Shown here piece after piece: positions 19,038-29,160 of a DNA stretch of 64,000 nucleotides. The stretch is from the NCBI RefSeq assembly GCF_029309835.1, contig NZ_JARJHL010000017.1:124001-188000 (forward strand), written 5' to 3'. The notes under the pieces are model-generated. The model searched no databases, was not told where the DNA came from, and saw only the letters and a program-made list of their open reading frames with translations. A program made the position numbers and the translations under genes. This DNA is from Paracoccus sp. DMF-8. Its GTDB lineage: Bacteria; Pseudomonadota; Alphaproteobacteria; Rhodobacterales; Rhodobacteraceae. How positions within the stretch are numbered: position 1 is the stretch's first letter; every line of letters starts with the position of its first letter.

Positions 19038-19505
19038 TCAGTCGCGGTGATAGGGACCGCCCGCCAGAATGGTCGCCGCACGATACAACTGTTCGCTCAG
19101 CATCACGCGCGCCAGCATATGCGGCCAGACCATGCGGCTGAAACTGATCGCCAGATCGGCACGGGCGCGCAGCGCGGGGTCGATGCCATCCGCACCGCCG
19201 ATGACAAAGCAGATATCGCGGGCCTGATCGCGCCAGTCACCGATCTGGCGCGCAAATTCGGGCGAGGTCAGCAGCTTGCCGCGTTCGTCCAGAATGACCA
19301 GCGCAGCACCATCGGGAATGGCGCGATCCAGCAATTCGGCCTCGGCCGCCATGCCACCGCCACGCTTGTCCTCGACCTCGGTCAGGGTGGCGGGGGGCAG
19401 GCCAAGCGCCCTGCCCGTCCTGGCGAAACGGTCGAGGTAATCGGCGATCAGCGCAGCCTCGGGGCCCTGCCGCAGCCGCCCGACTGCGGCAATGACCAGA
19501 CGCAT
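19038..19505 (-). CDS. rlmH: 23S rRNA pseudouridine-1915 N3-methyltransferase RlmH
   Basis: SPOUT methyltransferase acting on the 70S ribosome. 155 residues, usual length, with LVILDERGKLLTS, FVIGGADGID and the C-terminal SEQLYRAATILAGGPYHRD knot region. Starts three bases after the rsfS stop, the common rsfS-rlmH pairing. Confidence 0.95.
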   Translation of the reverse strand: MRLVIAAVGRLRQGPEAALIADYLDRFARTGRALGLPPATLTEVEDKRGGGMAAEAELLDRAIPDGAALVILDERGKLLTSPEFARQIGDWRDQARDICFVIGGADGIDPALRARADLAISFSRMVWPHMLARVMLSEQLYRAATILAGGPYHRD

Positions 19506-19508
19506 GTT

Positions 19509-19883
19509 CTAACCCTGGCGGGTATCGGCAGCGTGATCGGCGCGCAACTGATCCAGCGTCGGCGAACGCAGCGCGTCGGCGGGCATCCACATCTTTTCCA
19601 GCTGATAGAATTCGCGCACCTCGGGACGGAAGACATGGACGATGACGTCATCCGTGTCGATCAGCACCCAGTCACCGGTTTCCTTGCCTTCGACACGCGC
19701 GGAACGGCCGGTTTCCTCTTTCAGACGCTCGACCAGTTTTTCGGCGATCGAGGCGACCTGACGCGACGACCGGCCCGAGGCGATGACCATGTGATCGGCC
19801 ATGGCCGAACGGCCGCGCAGATCAATGGTCACGACATCTTCGGCCTTGTCGTCATCCAGAGAGGCAAGAATGCGATCCAGCAA
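19509..19883 (-). CDS. rsfS: Ribosome silencing factor RsfS
   Basis: Binds ribosomal protein uL14 and blocks subunit joining during starvation. Contains DDKAEDVVTIDL, MVIASGRSSRQV and VHVFRPEVREFYQLEKMW, the RsfS core. Start is uncertain: the shown start is a TTG, but homology-like sequence continues upstream in frame (SPADQPAATADSRKQPSSDVL) to a CTG at 19958, seven bases after AGGAGG. The nearby ATG (19966) is out of frame, so a one-base indel may have displaced the real start. Confidence 0.9.
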   Translation of the reverse strand: MLDRILASLDDDKAEDVVTIDLRGRSAMADHMVIASGRSSRQVASIAEKLVERLKEETGRSARVEGKETGDWVLIDTDDVIVHVFRPEVREFYQLEKMWMPADALRSPTLDQLRADHAADTRQG

Positions 19884-20088
19884 GACGTCGCTTGACGGCT
19901 GCTTGCGCGAATCGGCGGTCGCTGCCGGTTGATCCGCCGGCGAGACGATATTGGACAGAGCTCATCCTCCTGTCATCGCGCCGTTCTGCCCGGCGCCGGG
20001 TCCCCCAAAGATAGCACGGAATCCGGCGTTCTCAATCCGGAAGGAAACAGAAACACCGCGAGCCGGGGGCGAAACACCGGAAAAGGGA

Positions 20089-20466
20089 TCAGAACATTTC
20101 CGGTCTGGCGAACCGCGTGCCTTCGGGAATCGGCGGGAAATCAGAGCGATAGACCGTATATTCGGTGCATTCCTCAGCCCCCATGATATCCTTGCCGGTT
20201 CGGCTGCATTCGGCCTGAACCCGCATGCCGTCCTTGAACCTGAAACCGACATCGGCCAGCGGATCATCCATCTGATACTGCCCCTTGCCGAAATAATTCC
20301 GCCCGTCGACGATGACCAGATCGTCAAGCCGGTTGCCGCCCGGATAGAACATCGCCTTGATCTGCCCACCATCGGCCCTGACCCCGGTCAGGTCTGTCGG
20401 AAAGCAGCCCGCCAGGAAAAGGCAGGCCAACATCACGGGAACGGCCATGAAAACGCGCTGAAACAT
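20089..20466 (-). CDS. Small lipoprotein, hypothetical
   Basis: 125 residues; MFQRVFMAVPVMLACLFLAGC is a lipoprotein signal with lipobox LAGC. The mature part (FPTDLTGVRADGG...VDGRNYFGKGQYQMDDPLADVGFRF) is predicted beta-rich and periplasmic. Start at 20466 chosen because the signal peptide begins there. No function recognised. Confidence 0.7.
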   Translation of the reverse strand: MFQRVFMAVPVMLACLFLAGCFPTDLTGVRADGGQIKAMFYPGGNRLDDLVIVDGRNYFGKGQYQMDDPLADVGFRFKDGMRVQAECSRTGKDIMGAEECTEYTVYRSDFPPIPEGTRFARPEMF

Positions 20467-20523
20467 CCTGATTTTCCCTTGCAAGACCAAGGCCCTGCCT
20501 AGACGCAAAGGATGAATCGCCGG

Positions 20524-21852
20524 TTAACGCGCCCGGTCTTCTGCCGGATTTTCGTCCGCCGTGGGCAGAATGCGGATTTCGCGTTGCGGATAGGGCAGCG
20601 TGATGCCGTTCTTGCTGAACGCATCCCACAGCGCCAGATAGACCTGTCCCCGCACATTGGTGATCCCGCCCGTCGGGTCCGAGATCCAGAAACGCAGCAC
20701 ATATTCCACCGACCGTTCGCCGAAACCCGTGATCCAGCAGACCGGCGTGCGCTGCGCCAGCACCCGTTTCACCGTCAGCGCGGCATTGATCGCGATCTTG
20801 CTGACCTGATGGGGGTCATCCGCGTAAGAGGCGCCAAAGGACAGGTCCAGCCGCACGAAATCATTGGTATGCGACCAGTTGACGACCTGCCCCGTGACGA
20901 AATCCTCGTTCGGGATCAGGTATTCGCGGCCGTCGCGGGTCACGACGCTGACGTAGCGCGCGCCCAGTTCCTCGATCCAGCCAAAGGTGTCGCCGATGGT
21001 GATGACGTCGCCGGGCTTGATCGACTTGTCCATCAGGATGATAACGCCTGACATCAGGTTCGACACGATCTTTTGCAGGCCGAACCCCAGCCCCACGCCA
21101 AGCGCGCCGGTGAATACGGTAAAGCCGGTCAGGTCGAAGCCCGTGGCCTTCAGCCCGATCAGGACGGCAAGGCTGATCAGCACGACCTGCAACAGCTTGG
21201 CCGTCAGGACCTGCATCGCGGGCGAGATATCGGCATTCTGCGACAGCCGCGCCGTCACCGTCCTGGACAGCCAGCGCGCCACGGCGATCAGCACGACCGT
21301 CACGACCGCCGCCTTCAGCACGGTCAGCGCCGACAGCCTGAACGTGCCGAAGGTCACCGAAACGCTGTCCAGAACCGAGGCCGAGGGCGCCAGAAAGCCC
21401 AGGAAATACAGCGTCACCCAGACCCAGGCCGCCCATGTCACGATGCGGCGCAGGGTGCGGTTGCGGATCACCCGCACGACGAACCCCACCGCCGCCCATG
21501 CCGTGGCGATCGTCGCGGCCAGTGCGATCAACTGGCTGCGCGATGGCCATGTCAGCTCGCGCAGGACCGCGACCAGCCCCCATGCCAGCAGCGCAAACAG
21601 GATGACGCGCATCCTTTGCTGGACCAGAATCCCCATGCGCAGCCGCCATTTCGGCCAGCCCTGCTGCTTGCGCAGCCACAGGTTCGCCCAATGCGCCAGC
21701 GGTCGGGCCATGAAATGCGCGGTGATGAACAGACCAAGGATCGCGACAAGCTGGTTCAGCCGCCAGGGCAGCAGCATGCCTTTGACGAACAGCTCGACCT
21801 GCCGCCACAGCACATTGGCCGCATCGACCAGATCGGGTGCGAATTGCTCCAT
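20524..21852 (-). CDS. MscS-family mechanosensitive channel
   Basis: 442 residues, four or five predicted transmembrane helices, then the MscS pore helix and beta domain: GALGVGLGFGLQKIVSNLMSGVIILMDKSIKPGD is the pore-lining TM3 with its Gly-rich face, followed by VITIGDTFGWIEELGARYVSVVTRDGREYLIPNED. Releases solutes on hypo-osmotic shock. The extended N-terminal membrane region resembles larger MscM-type members. Intact. Confidence 0.93.
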   Translation of the reverse strand: MEQFAPDLVDAANVLWRQVELFVKGMLLPWRLNQLVAILGLFITAHFMARPLAHWANLWLRKQQGWPKWRLRMGILVQQRMRVILFALLAWGLVAVLRELTWPSRSQLIALAATIATAWAAVGFVVRVIRNRTLRRIVTWAAWVWVTLYFLGFLAPSASVLDSVSVTFGTFRLSALTVLKAAVVTVVLIAVARWLSRTVTARLSQNADISPAMQVLTAKLLQVVLISLAVLIGLKATGFDLTGFTVFTGALGVGLGFGLQKIVSNLMSGVIILMDKSIKPGDVITIGDTFGWIEELGARYVSVVTRDGREYLIPNEDFVTGQVVNWSHTNDFVRLDLSFGASYADDPHQVSKIAINAALTVKRVLAQRTPVCWITGFGERSVEYVLRFWISDPTGGITNVRGQVYLALWDAFSKNGITLPYPQREIRILPTADENPAEDRAR

Positions 21853-22070
21853 CCCCCGCCTTTCTCCCGCGCCGTTCTCTCGCGCATCCTTGCGTCATCA
21901 TGGCCACTATCGGGCGGGTGCCGCAAGTCGATGAGGGGCGAAGGGAACGGAATTATTGCACCAAAGCGCGGAAAGGCTTACATAGGCGGTCATGCGTGGA
22001 TTCGTCTATTTCGACATTCATGACCGCGCCCGCCTGCCGGGCCGGTTCTACGGCGAAAGCCTGTCCGTCA

Positions 22071-22105
22071 CAGCCCGACTTTGACGGGCTGCGGGCCTGT
22101 GCCCG
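22071..22105 (+). promoter_or_regulatory. Tandem hairpins upstream of leuC
   Basis: CAGCCCG / CGGGCTG (7-bp stem, loop ACTTTGA), directly followed by CGGGC-CTGT-GCCCG. They lie about 80 bases before leuC in the 330-base leader. A 30-codon open frame (21992-22084, MRGFVYFDIHDRARL...) ends inside the first loop; it has only three Leu codons, so classical leucine attenuation is not convincing. Nothing else was recognised between 21853 and 22183. Confidence 0.35.
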
Positions 22106-22183
22106 CCCGGTCGCGGCCTGCCAGCCGCAGATGCGACCGCCCAGAACCTCGTTACCAGCTAGTCCTTTCGGAAAGAGACAGCC

Positions 22184-23620
22184 ATGACCGGCACCACCAA
22201 CGCGGGCACCCCCCGCACACTTTACGATAAAATCTTCGACGCGCATGTGGTCGACCGTCAGGACGACGGCACCTGCATCCTGTATATCGACCGTCATCTG
22301 GTCCACGAAGTGACCAGCCCGCAGGCCTTCGAAGGGCTGCGCATGGCGGGTCGCAAGGTCCATTCGCCCGAGCGCACCATCGCCGTGCCGGACCATAACG
22401 TGCCCACCACCGCCGACCGCGTGAAGGGCATCGAAAACCCCGAAGGCCGCATCCAGGTCGCCGAACTGGACAAGAATGCCCGCGAATTCGGCCTGAACTA
22501 TTACCCGATGAGCGATGTCCGTCAGGGCATCGTGCATATCGTCGGCCCGGAACAGGGCTGGACCCTGCCCGGCATGACCGTGGTCTGCGGCGACAGCCAC
22601 ACCGCGACGCATGGCGCATTCGGCGCGCTGGCCCATGGCATCGGCACCTCCGAGGTCGAACATGTTCTGGCGACGCAAACGCTGATCCAGAAGAAATCGA
22701 AAAACATGAAGGTCGAAATCACCGGCCATCTGCGCCCCGGCGTCACCGCCAAGGACATCACGCTGGCGGTGATCGGCAAGACCGGCACGGCGGGCGGCAC
22801 CGGCTATGTCATCGAATATTGCGGCTCGGCGATCCGCGATCTGTCGATGGAAGGCCGCATGACCGTGTGCAACATGGCGATCGAAGGCGGCGCCCGCGCC
22901 GGGTTGATCGCGCCGGACGAAAAGACCTTTGAATATTGCATGGGCCGCCTCCACGCGCCCAAGGGCGCCGCATGGGAAGCCGCCGTCAACTGGTGGAAAA
23001 CGCTCTATACCGACGAAGGCGCGCATTTCGACAAGGTCATCACCATCCGCGGCGAAGATATCGCCCCGGTCGTGACCTAGGGCACATCGCCCGAGGACGT
23101 GCTGGCGATCACCGACCGCGTCCCTGGCCCCGAGGATTTCGAGGGCGGCAAGATCGAGGCCGCGCGCCGCAGCCTTGACTATATGGGCCTGCAACCCGGC
23201 ACGCCGCTGAACGAAATCAGGATCGACGCGGTCTTCATCGGCTCCTGCACCAATGGCCGGATCGAGGACCTGCGCGCCGCCGCCGCCATCCTGAAAGGCC
23301 AGAAACTGGCGACGGGCGTGCGCGGCATGGTCGTTCCCGGCTCGGGCCTCGTGCGTCTGCAGGCCGAGGAAGAAGGTCTGGACAAGATCTTTACCGATGC
23401 CGGTTTCGAATGGCGTCTGGCGGGCTGTTCGATGTGTCTGGGCATGAACCCCGACCAGTTGGCGCCGGGCGAACGCTGCGCCGCGACCTCGAACCGCAAT
23501 TTCGAGGGCCGCATGGGCCGGGGTGGCCGCACGCATCTGATGTCCCCGGTGATGGCGGCCGCAGCCGGGATCAAGGGCCACCTGACCGATGTGCGCGAGC
23601 TTCTGGCCGAACACGCCTGA
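22184..23620 (+). pseudogene. leuC: 3-isopropylmalate dehydratase large subunit, in-frame amber stop
   Basis: [4Fe-4S] isomerase of leucine synthesis, 478 residues if read through. DNVPTT-type region, [26 protein letters not shown] and the cluster cysteines in IGSCTNGR and [10 protein letters not shown] are all present. Codon 23078-23080 is TAG where the family has Trp (VT-W-GTSPEDV), a single G-to-A change. No frameshift is involved. leuD follows at 24345, separated by an opposite-strand membrane-protein gene. Confidence 0.9.
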
Positions 23621-23658
23621 GGCCCTGCGCGCCTGAAACCCTGCCTGCCGGAGCCGCG

Positions 23659-24243
23659 TCAGCGCGCGGCCCGGCGCAGCAGGCCAAAGGCGTTGATCGC
23701 GATCAGAATCAGGCCGATATTCTCGAAGATGAAATTCATCGGGATACCGGCAATCCGCACGCCGATCAGGACATCCACGAAATGGAACCCGACCGCACGC
23801 ATCAGCACAAAGGCGCACAGCACGCCCAGCCCCGCCAGAGCCAGCCGGTTCCGGCGCAGCAGGGCGTGGTTCATCTGCGCGACCACCCGGCGCATCGCCC
23901 AGACCATCCCCGCCAGCAGCAGCAGGATAAACCCCAGTTGCACCAGCCTGCGATGTTCCCACCAGCCCTGGGCATGGGAAAGACAGCGGCCAAAGGCGGT
24001 CAGCGCGCTTTGCAGGTCAAGCTGTTTGTTCAGCGCCAGAAACAGCATCAGCAGGGCAATCCCGCCCCAGAAGCCGTTGCCCCTTGTGCCGCGACCGCGC
24101 CAGGCGACCGCCGCCGCCAGGGCCATGGTCGCCAGATAGACCAGCACCGTCAGCCATCCCGTGATCTCGGGATCGCCGATCTGCGGTCGCCAGTCGCGGG
24201 CCATGCAGGCCGGCAGGGACAGATTCCATTCACTCGGTTCCAT
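23659..24243 (-). CDS. Multi-pass membrane protein, hypothetical
   Basis: 194 residues with about five hydrophobic segments ([93 protein letters not shown]). Antisense insert between leuC and leuD. No family recognised. Confidence 0.7.
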   Translation of the reverse strand: MEPSEWNLSLPACMARDWRPQIGDPEITGWLTVLVYLATMALAAAVAWRGRGTRGNGFWGGIALLMLFLALNKQLDLQSALTAFGRCLSHAQGWWEHRRLVQLGFILLLLAGMVWAMRRVVAQMNHALLRRNRLALAGLGVLCAFVLMRAVGFHFVDVLIGVRIAGIPMNFIFENIGLILIAINAFGLLRRAAR

Positions 24244-24344
24244 GGTCTTTCCGGCTGGTCAGCAAGATATCGGCAGGTTTCCCGGACTACGGGCCGCCAC
24301 GCAATAGCGGGCAAATCCCCGCAAAGTCAAATCAAGAGGGTATA

Positions 24345-24944
24345 ATGGACAAATTCACCACGCTGACCGGGATCGCCGCGCCGATGCCTCTGGTCAATAT
24401 CGACACGGACATGATCATCCCGAAACAGTTCCTGAAAACCATCCACCGTTCGGGGCTGGGCAAGAACCTGTTCGACGAGATGCGCTATAACCCCGACGGA
24501 TCGGAAATTGCCGATTTCGTGCTGAACCAGCCCGCCTATCGCGACAGCCAGATCATCGTCGCGGGTGACAATTTCGGCTGCGGCTCGTCGCGCGAACATG
24601 CCCCTTGGGCGCTGCTGGATTTCGGGATCCGCGCGGTGATTTCCACCAGCTTTGCCGATATCTTCTATAACAACTGTTTCAAGAACGGCATCCTGCCGAT
24701 CATCCTGCCGCAAGACGCCGTCGATGCGCTGATGGAGGATGCCCGCAAGGGCGCCAATGCCCGCATCACCGTGGATCTGGAAAACCAGACCGTCACCTCG
24801 TCCGACGGGCAAAGCTTTGCGTTCGAGATCGACCCGTTCCGCAAGCATTGCCTGCTGAACGGCCTGGACGATATCGGCCTGACGATGGAAAAATCCGCCA
24901 AGATCGACGGATTCGAGGGTCAGATGGCGCAAAGCCGCCCCTAG
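24345..24944 (+). CDS. leuD: 3-isopropylmalate dehydratase small subunit
   Basis: 199 residues, swivel domain of isopropylmalate isomerase. Motifs: [35 protein letters not shown] and [16 protein letters not shown]. Intact. The next gene starts three bases after its stop. Confidence 0.96.
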   Translation: MDKFTTLTGIAAPMPLVNIDTDMIIPKQFLKTIHRSGLGKNLFDEMRYNPDGSEIADFVLNQPAYRDSQIIVAGDNFGCGSSREHAPWALLDFGIRAVISTSFADIFYNNCFKNGILPIILPQDAVDALMEDARKGANARITVDLENQTVTSSDGQSFAFEIDPFRKHCLLNGLDDIGLTMEKSAKIDGFEGQMAQSRP

Positions 24945-24946
24945 GT

Positions 24947-25999
24947 GTGAGGCCCCCTGCAACAGCCCTGTGGGCGGCGCTGCTGGCGCTGCCCACCATC
25001 GCCACCGCAGAGCCGCTGCGGATCGCGAGCTATTCGCCCGACCTCTCGCGCAAGGGGCCGGGCCTTTTGCTGCGCGATATCGAAACCGGCAAGGACAGAC
25101 AGATCGCGGCGGTGGTGCAGGTGATCGCGGCGGCGGATGCCGATGTGATTCTGCTGACCGGCTTTGACTGGGATTACGACAATCGTGCGCTGGCGGGTTT
25201 TGCCGGGCTGCTGGCGGATGCGGGCGCACCCTATCCGCATCAATTCGCCGCGCAGCCGAACAGCGGGCTTGCCACCGGCATTGATCTGGACGGCGACGGG
25301 CGCCTTGGCACCGGCGACGATGCGCAGGGTTTCGGCATGTTCATGGGTCAGGGCGGCATGGCGCTGCTGTCGCGCCACCCGGTCGAACTGGTCGCGGATC
25401 ACACCGGTTTCCTGTGGCGCGACCTGCCCGGCCAGATCATGCCGCCCCTGCCCGACGAGGCCGTAGCCGTGCAGCGCCTGTCATCCACCGCGCATTGGCA
25501 TCTGGCGGTGACGGTCAGGGGCCAGCCGCTGCACCTGCTGGCCTATGCCGCCACCCCTCCGGTCTTTGACGGGCCAGAGGATCGCAACGGCCGCCGCAAC
25601 CATGATGAAACGATGTTCTGGCTGGACCGCCTGCCCGATGCGCCCTTTGTCGTGCTGGGCGATACCAATCTGGACCCGCATGACAGCGATGGCCGGCATG
25701 AGGCGATGCAGGCCCTGCTGGCCCGCGTTCAGGACCCCGAACCCGCCAGCGAAGGCGGCAGGCTGGCGCCGCAGGATGGTGCCAATGCCACCCATCGGGG
25801 CAACCCCGCGCTGGATACGGCGGTCTGGCCCGCCGCCGATGGACCGGGCAGTCTGCGGGTCGATTACGTCCTGCCCGCGCCGGGCCTGACGGTGCTGGAT
25901 GCGGGCGTGTTCTGGCCCGCGCCGGGCGATGCGATGGCGGATGTGGCGGCCGCGGCCTCGCGGCACCGGCTGGTCTGGGTCGATCTCGACTGGCCTTAA
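24947..25999 (+). CDS. Exported endonuclease/exonuclease/phosphatase-fold protein
   Basis: About 350 residues from a GTG start; a short signal peptide (ALWAALLALPTIATA) precedes EPLRIASYSPDLSRKG. EEP-fold landmarks: DADVILLTGFDWDYDN, GMALLSRHPVEL, VVLGDTNLDPHDSDGRHEA (metal/phosphate Asp-Asn) and a final SRHRLVWVDL (catalytic His). An inserted DLDGDGRLGTGDDAQG segment looks like a calcium-binding loop. Likely periplasmic; substrate unknown. Coupled to leuD by a three-base gap. Confidence 0.8.
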   Translation: MRPPATALWAALLALPTIATAEPLRIASYSPDLSRKGPGLLLRDIETGKDRQIAAVVQVIAAADADVILLTGFDWDYDNRALAGFAGLLADAGAPYPHQFAAQPNSGLATGIDLDGDGRLGTGDDAQGFGMFMGQGGMALLSRHPVELVADHTGFLWRDLPGQIMPPLPDEAVAVQRLSSTAHWHLAVTVRGQPLHLLAYAATPPVFDGPEDRNGRRNHDETMFWLDRLPDAPFVVLGDTNLDPHDSDGRHEAMQALLARVQDPEPASEGGRLAPQDGANATHRGNPALDTAVWPAADGPGSLRVDYVLPAPGLTVLDAGVFWPAPGDAMADVAAAASRHRLVWVDLDWP

Positions 26000-26000
26000 A

Positions 26001-26101
26001 GCATTTTCAGCAAAAGCGGATGCCGGCTTTGCGTCCGAAAATGCGCAAAAACAAAGGTCTACAGAATTTCGGCGCTTCAGCGCCTTGTCGAAATTCTGTA
26101 G
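26001..26101. repeat. Double-palindrome intergenic element
   Basis: First hairpin 26001-26044 has ends GCATTTTC and GAAAATGC enclosing a CGGATGCCGGCTTTGCGTCCG core. Second hairpin 26059-26101 has 13-base perfect arms CTACAGAATTTCG / CGAAATTCTGTAG around GCGCTTCAGCGCC. It immediately follows the EEP gene stop. The first half resembles the palindromic mosaic elements (RIME-like) of Rhizobiales genomes. A third short stem (GATCCGG / CCGGATC) follows near 26123-26147; nothing further recognised up to 26526. Confidence 0.65.
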
Positions 26102-26526
26102 CGCGGGAAAAAAGCCGCCGCCCGATCCGGTCAAGAGGAAGCCGGATCAAGGCGACGGTAGAGCCAAGATGTCCCGCGCGATCAGGACCTGTTGCGGACA
26201 ACCCGAAGATATCCGCCCCTTCACCCTTGCCGCGACCGGCTGCGATGGCAAAACCTGCGATGCGTCGCGGCGGCCAAACCGGCGCCATTGCCTGCAATTT
26301 CCCCAGAAAGGCAGCGCAGGCACCCGCGTTGACCGCGAAACGGGCGCTTTGCGAACCCCCGCCGCCCCTCTCTGACGCCCCTCTCTGACGCGGTCGTGAC
26401 AGGGGGATGGCAGGTGCCGATTGATCCGTTCCCCCATCCATGAGACAGTTTTCCCGCCAACGCATGGATGCAGGGCCAAGCGCCCTGCCCGGCATCAGCA
26501 CGAACCGCAACCACGAACGGAGCTCG

Positions 26527-26694
26527 ATGATGAAAGCCAAGACCATTGCCCTGACCGCCACGATCCTGTCGCTTGCCGCGCTGCCCGCGCTGGCCTGCGG
26601 TAGCGCCAAGAATTCCTCGATGCAGCAAAGCTCGGTCAGCACCTCGACCGGCGGGGACAGCGGGATCATCCAGACGATCAAGGGCAACAGCTAA
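26527..26694 (+). CDS. Small secreted protein, hypothetical
   Basis: 55 residues. Signal peptide MMKAKTIALTATILSLAALPALA, then a short Ser/Thr/Gly-rich mature peptide (CGSAKNSSMQQSSVSTSTGGDSG...). The Cys directly after ALA could be lipidated, but the lipobox is atypical. Good RBS (GGAGCTCG) and a strong terminator right after it support a real gene. Confidence 0.6.
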   Translation: MMKAKTIALTATILSLAALPALACGSAKNSSMQQSSVSTSTGGDSGIIQTIKGNS

Positions 26695-26724
26695 GCCCTG
26701 ATCGCCACGCAACAGAACAAGAAA

Positions 26725-26751
26725 GGCGGGCATGTCTGCCCGCCCCTTTTT
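26725..26751. terminator. Rho-independent terminator
   Basis: 8-bp stem GGCGGGCA / TGCCCGCC with loop TGTC, followed by CCTTTTT. It terminates the small secreted gene and abuts the stop of parC on the other strand. Confidence 0.85.
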
Positions 26752-28988
26752 CAGTTGAATTTATTGTCGCGCGGAAAGCCGCGCGGGGCCATGCGGCCAG
26801 CCGTGGCGCGCTTGCCCAGCCATTCGCTCAGATCGGTTTCGGTGCGGGTGCGCCCGGCGGGATCGCGCCATGACAGGCCCTGCGCCAAGGTGATGCAGGC
26901 CGCATCGGCCAGCCCGCCGTCCTTGAACTTCTGCAGCCGGACACCCTTGCCGCGCACCATTTCGGGCAGTTCGTCAAGCGGGAAGATCAGCAGCTTGCGG
27001 TTGTCGCCGACGACGGCCAGATGGTCGCCGCTGATGACGCGGCACAGCAGCGCCTCGCCGTTCAGGATCTGCTTGCCGCTGCGGGTCTGGGCCAGAATAT
27101 CGGCGGAATTGACGATGAACCCGTCCCCGGCCCTAGACGCGACCAGATATTTCACGCCGTCGCGCCACGCGAACATGTCGATGACGGCGGCGTCATTCGG
27201 CAGATCGACCATCAGGCGCAGCGGTTCGCCCATGCCGCGACCGCCGGGCAGGTTGTTGGCGGGCAAGGTATAGAACCGCCCGTTCGCGCCCAGAATCATC
27301 AGCTTGTCGGTGGTTTCCGCGTGGAAGGCCATGAAAGGCCCGTCACCGTCGCGGAATTTCAGTTCCGCATCCAGCGGCTGATGCCCCTTCATCGCGCGGA
27401 TCCAGCCCATTTTCGACAGGATCACGGTCACCGGCTCGCGTTCGATCATCGAATCCATGTCGATGGGCGCGACTTCTCCGGCTTCGGAAATTTCGGTGCG
27501 GCGCTGGCCGCCAGGGGCGGATTTGCCGAATTGCCCGCGCACCTCGCGCAACTGTTCGGCGATGCGCGCCCATTGCGCACCCTCATCGGCCAGCATCGCC
27601 TGCAAGGCGGCGCGTTCTTCGGTCAGGGCGGCATGTTCGGCTTTCAATTCGATTTCTTCCAGCCGGCGCAGGGCGCGCAGGCGCATGTTCAGGATCGCTT
27701 CGACCTGAACATCGGACAGGCCGAATTCGGCCATCATCACGCCCTTGGGGTCGTCTTCGTAGCGGATGATTTCAATGACGCGATCCAGATTGAGGAAGGC
27801 GATCATATAGCCTTCCAGCACCTCCAGCCGGGCGGCGATCTTGTCCAGCCGGTGATTGCTGCGGCGCAGCAACACATCGCGGCGGTGGTCCAGAAAGGCG
27901 CGCAGAACCTCTTTCAGGCTGCAGACCTTGGGCACGCGCCCGTCGATCAGCACGTTCATGTTCAGACCGAAACGCACCTCGAGATCGCTGACCCGGAACA
28001 GCGCGGCCATCAGCTGATCGGCATCGACCGCGCGGGTCCTTGGTTCCAGAACGATGCGGACATCTTCGGCCGATTCGTCGCGGACATCGGCCAGAATCGG
28101 CACCTTTTTCAGCTGGATCAATTCGGCCAGACGTTCGATCAGCTTGGATTTCTGGACCTGATAGGGGATTTCGGTGACGACGATCTGCCACTGGCCGCGA
28201 CCCAGATCCTCGACCGCCCAACGCGCACGCAGACGCAGGCTGCCGCGCCCGGTGCGATACGCCTCGGCAATGACATCGCGGGTTTCGACCAGCACGCCGC
28301 CGGTCGGGAAATCGGGGCCGGGCACGATGGACACCAAGGTTTCATCCCGCGCATCCGGCGATTTGATCAGATGCAGGCAGGCATCGACGATTTCATGCAG
28401 GTTGTGGGGCGGGATATTCGTCGCCATCCCGACCGCGATCCCGCTGGCGCCGTTGCACAGCAGGTTCGGGAACGCGGCGGGCAGAACCACGGGTTCCTCC
28501 AGCGTGCCGTCATAGTTCGGGCGGAAATCGACCGCGTTTTCGGCCAGCCCCTCCATCAGCGCCTCGGCCGCGGCGGTCAGGCGGGCTTCGGTGTAGCGGC
28601 TGGCGGCGGGGTTGTCGCCGTCGATATTGCCGAAGTTCCCCTGACCATCGACCAGCGGGTAGCGCATGACGAAAGGCTGGGCCAGACGCGCCATGGCGTC
28701 ATAGATCGCCCCGTCGCCATGGGGGTGATAGTTGCCCATCACATCGCCCGAGATCTTGGCCGACTTCCGGAACGCCCCGCCCGAAGACAGCCGCAATTCC
28801 CGCATCGCAAACAGGATGCGGCGATGCACCGGCTTCAACCCGTCGCGGGCATCGGGCAGCGCGCGGTTCATGATCGTCGACAGCGCATAGGTCAGGTAGC
28901 GTTCGCCGATCGCGCGCGAAAGCTGTTCGGTCACGTTCTGCCCGTCTTCGGGCTGGTCGTCTTTGGGGCGGTTCGTATCGTCTGACAT
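26751..28988 (-). CDS. parC: DNA topoisomerase IV subunit A
   Basis: Decatenating type IIA topoisomerase. 745 residues from [10 protein letters not shown] (ATG 28988). GyrA/ParC breakage-reunion domain with catalytic Tyr132 in [10 protein letters not shown] and [18 protein letters not shown]; the C-terminal beta-pinwheel is short, lacking the GyrA box, consistent with ParC. The position matching E. coli Ser80 is Gly93 and the Glu84 position is Asp. Intact. Confidence 0.95.
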   Translation of the reverse strand: MSDDTNRPKDDQPEDGQNVTEQLSRAIGERYLTYALSTIMNRALPDARDGLKPVHRRILFAMRELRLSSGGAFRKSAKISGDVMGNYHPHGDGAIYDAMARLAQPFVMRYPLVDGQGNFGNIDGDNPAASRYTEARLTAAAEALMEGLAENAVDFRPNYDGTLEEPVVLPAAFPNLLCNGASGIAVGMATNIPPHNLHEIVDACLHLIKSPDARDETLVSIVPGPDFPTGGVLVETRDVIAEAYRTGRGSLRLRARWAVEDLGRGQWQIVVTEIPYQVQKSKLIERLAELIQLKKVPILADVRDESAEDVRIVLEPRTRAVDADQLMAALFRVSDLEVRFGLNMNVLIDGRVPKVCSLKEVLRAFLDHRRDVLLRRSNHRLDKIAARLEVLEGYMIAFLNLDRVIEIIRYEDDPKGVMMAEFGLSDVQVEAILNMRLRALRRLEEIELKAEHAALTEERAALQAMLADEGAQWARIAEQLREVRGQFGKSAPGGQRRTEISEAGEVAPIDMDSMIEREPVTVILSKMGWIRAMKGHQPLDAELKFRDGDGPFMAFHAETTDKLMILGANGRFYTLPANNLPGGRGMGEPLRLMVDLPNDAAVIDMFAWRDGVKYLVASRAGDGFIVNSADILAQTRSGKQILNGEALLCRVISGDHLAVVGDNRKLLIFPLDELPEMVRGKGVRLQKFKDGGLADAACITLAQGLSWRDPAGRTRTETDLSEWLGKRATAGRMAPRGFPRDNKFN

Positions 28989-29160
28989 GTCGCTGTGAAT
29001 AGGGCCGCGCCGGGCATCGGTCCAGCGCGAAATTCGGGCCGGTGGCGCGATCCGGCCACCCATGGGCCGCGCATGACGGGTTGCGGCGACGGGTCACGGT
29101 TGACGCCGCCATGCGCATTCGCTCTATTCGCGCGGGTTCCGTCAGGATTGGGATGGCCTC

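Noticed and set aside
22071..22105. Leucine attenuator leader peptide
   Set aside because: The short frame before leuC has only scattered Leu codons and no T-run terminator follows the hairpins.
21953..23962. 669-codon minus-strand frame
   Set aside because: Antisense to leuC with low-complexity shadow composition; leuC itself has clear motifs.
27021..28985. 654-codon plus-strand frame
   Set aside because: Antisense shadow of parC.
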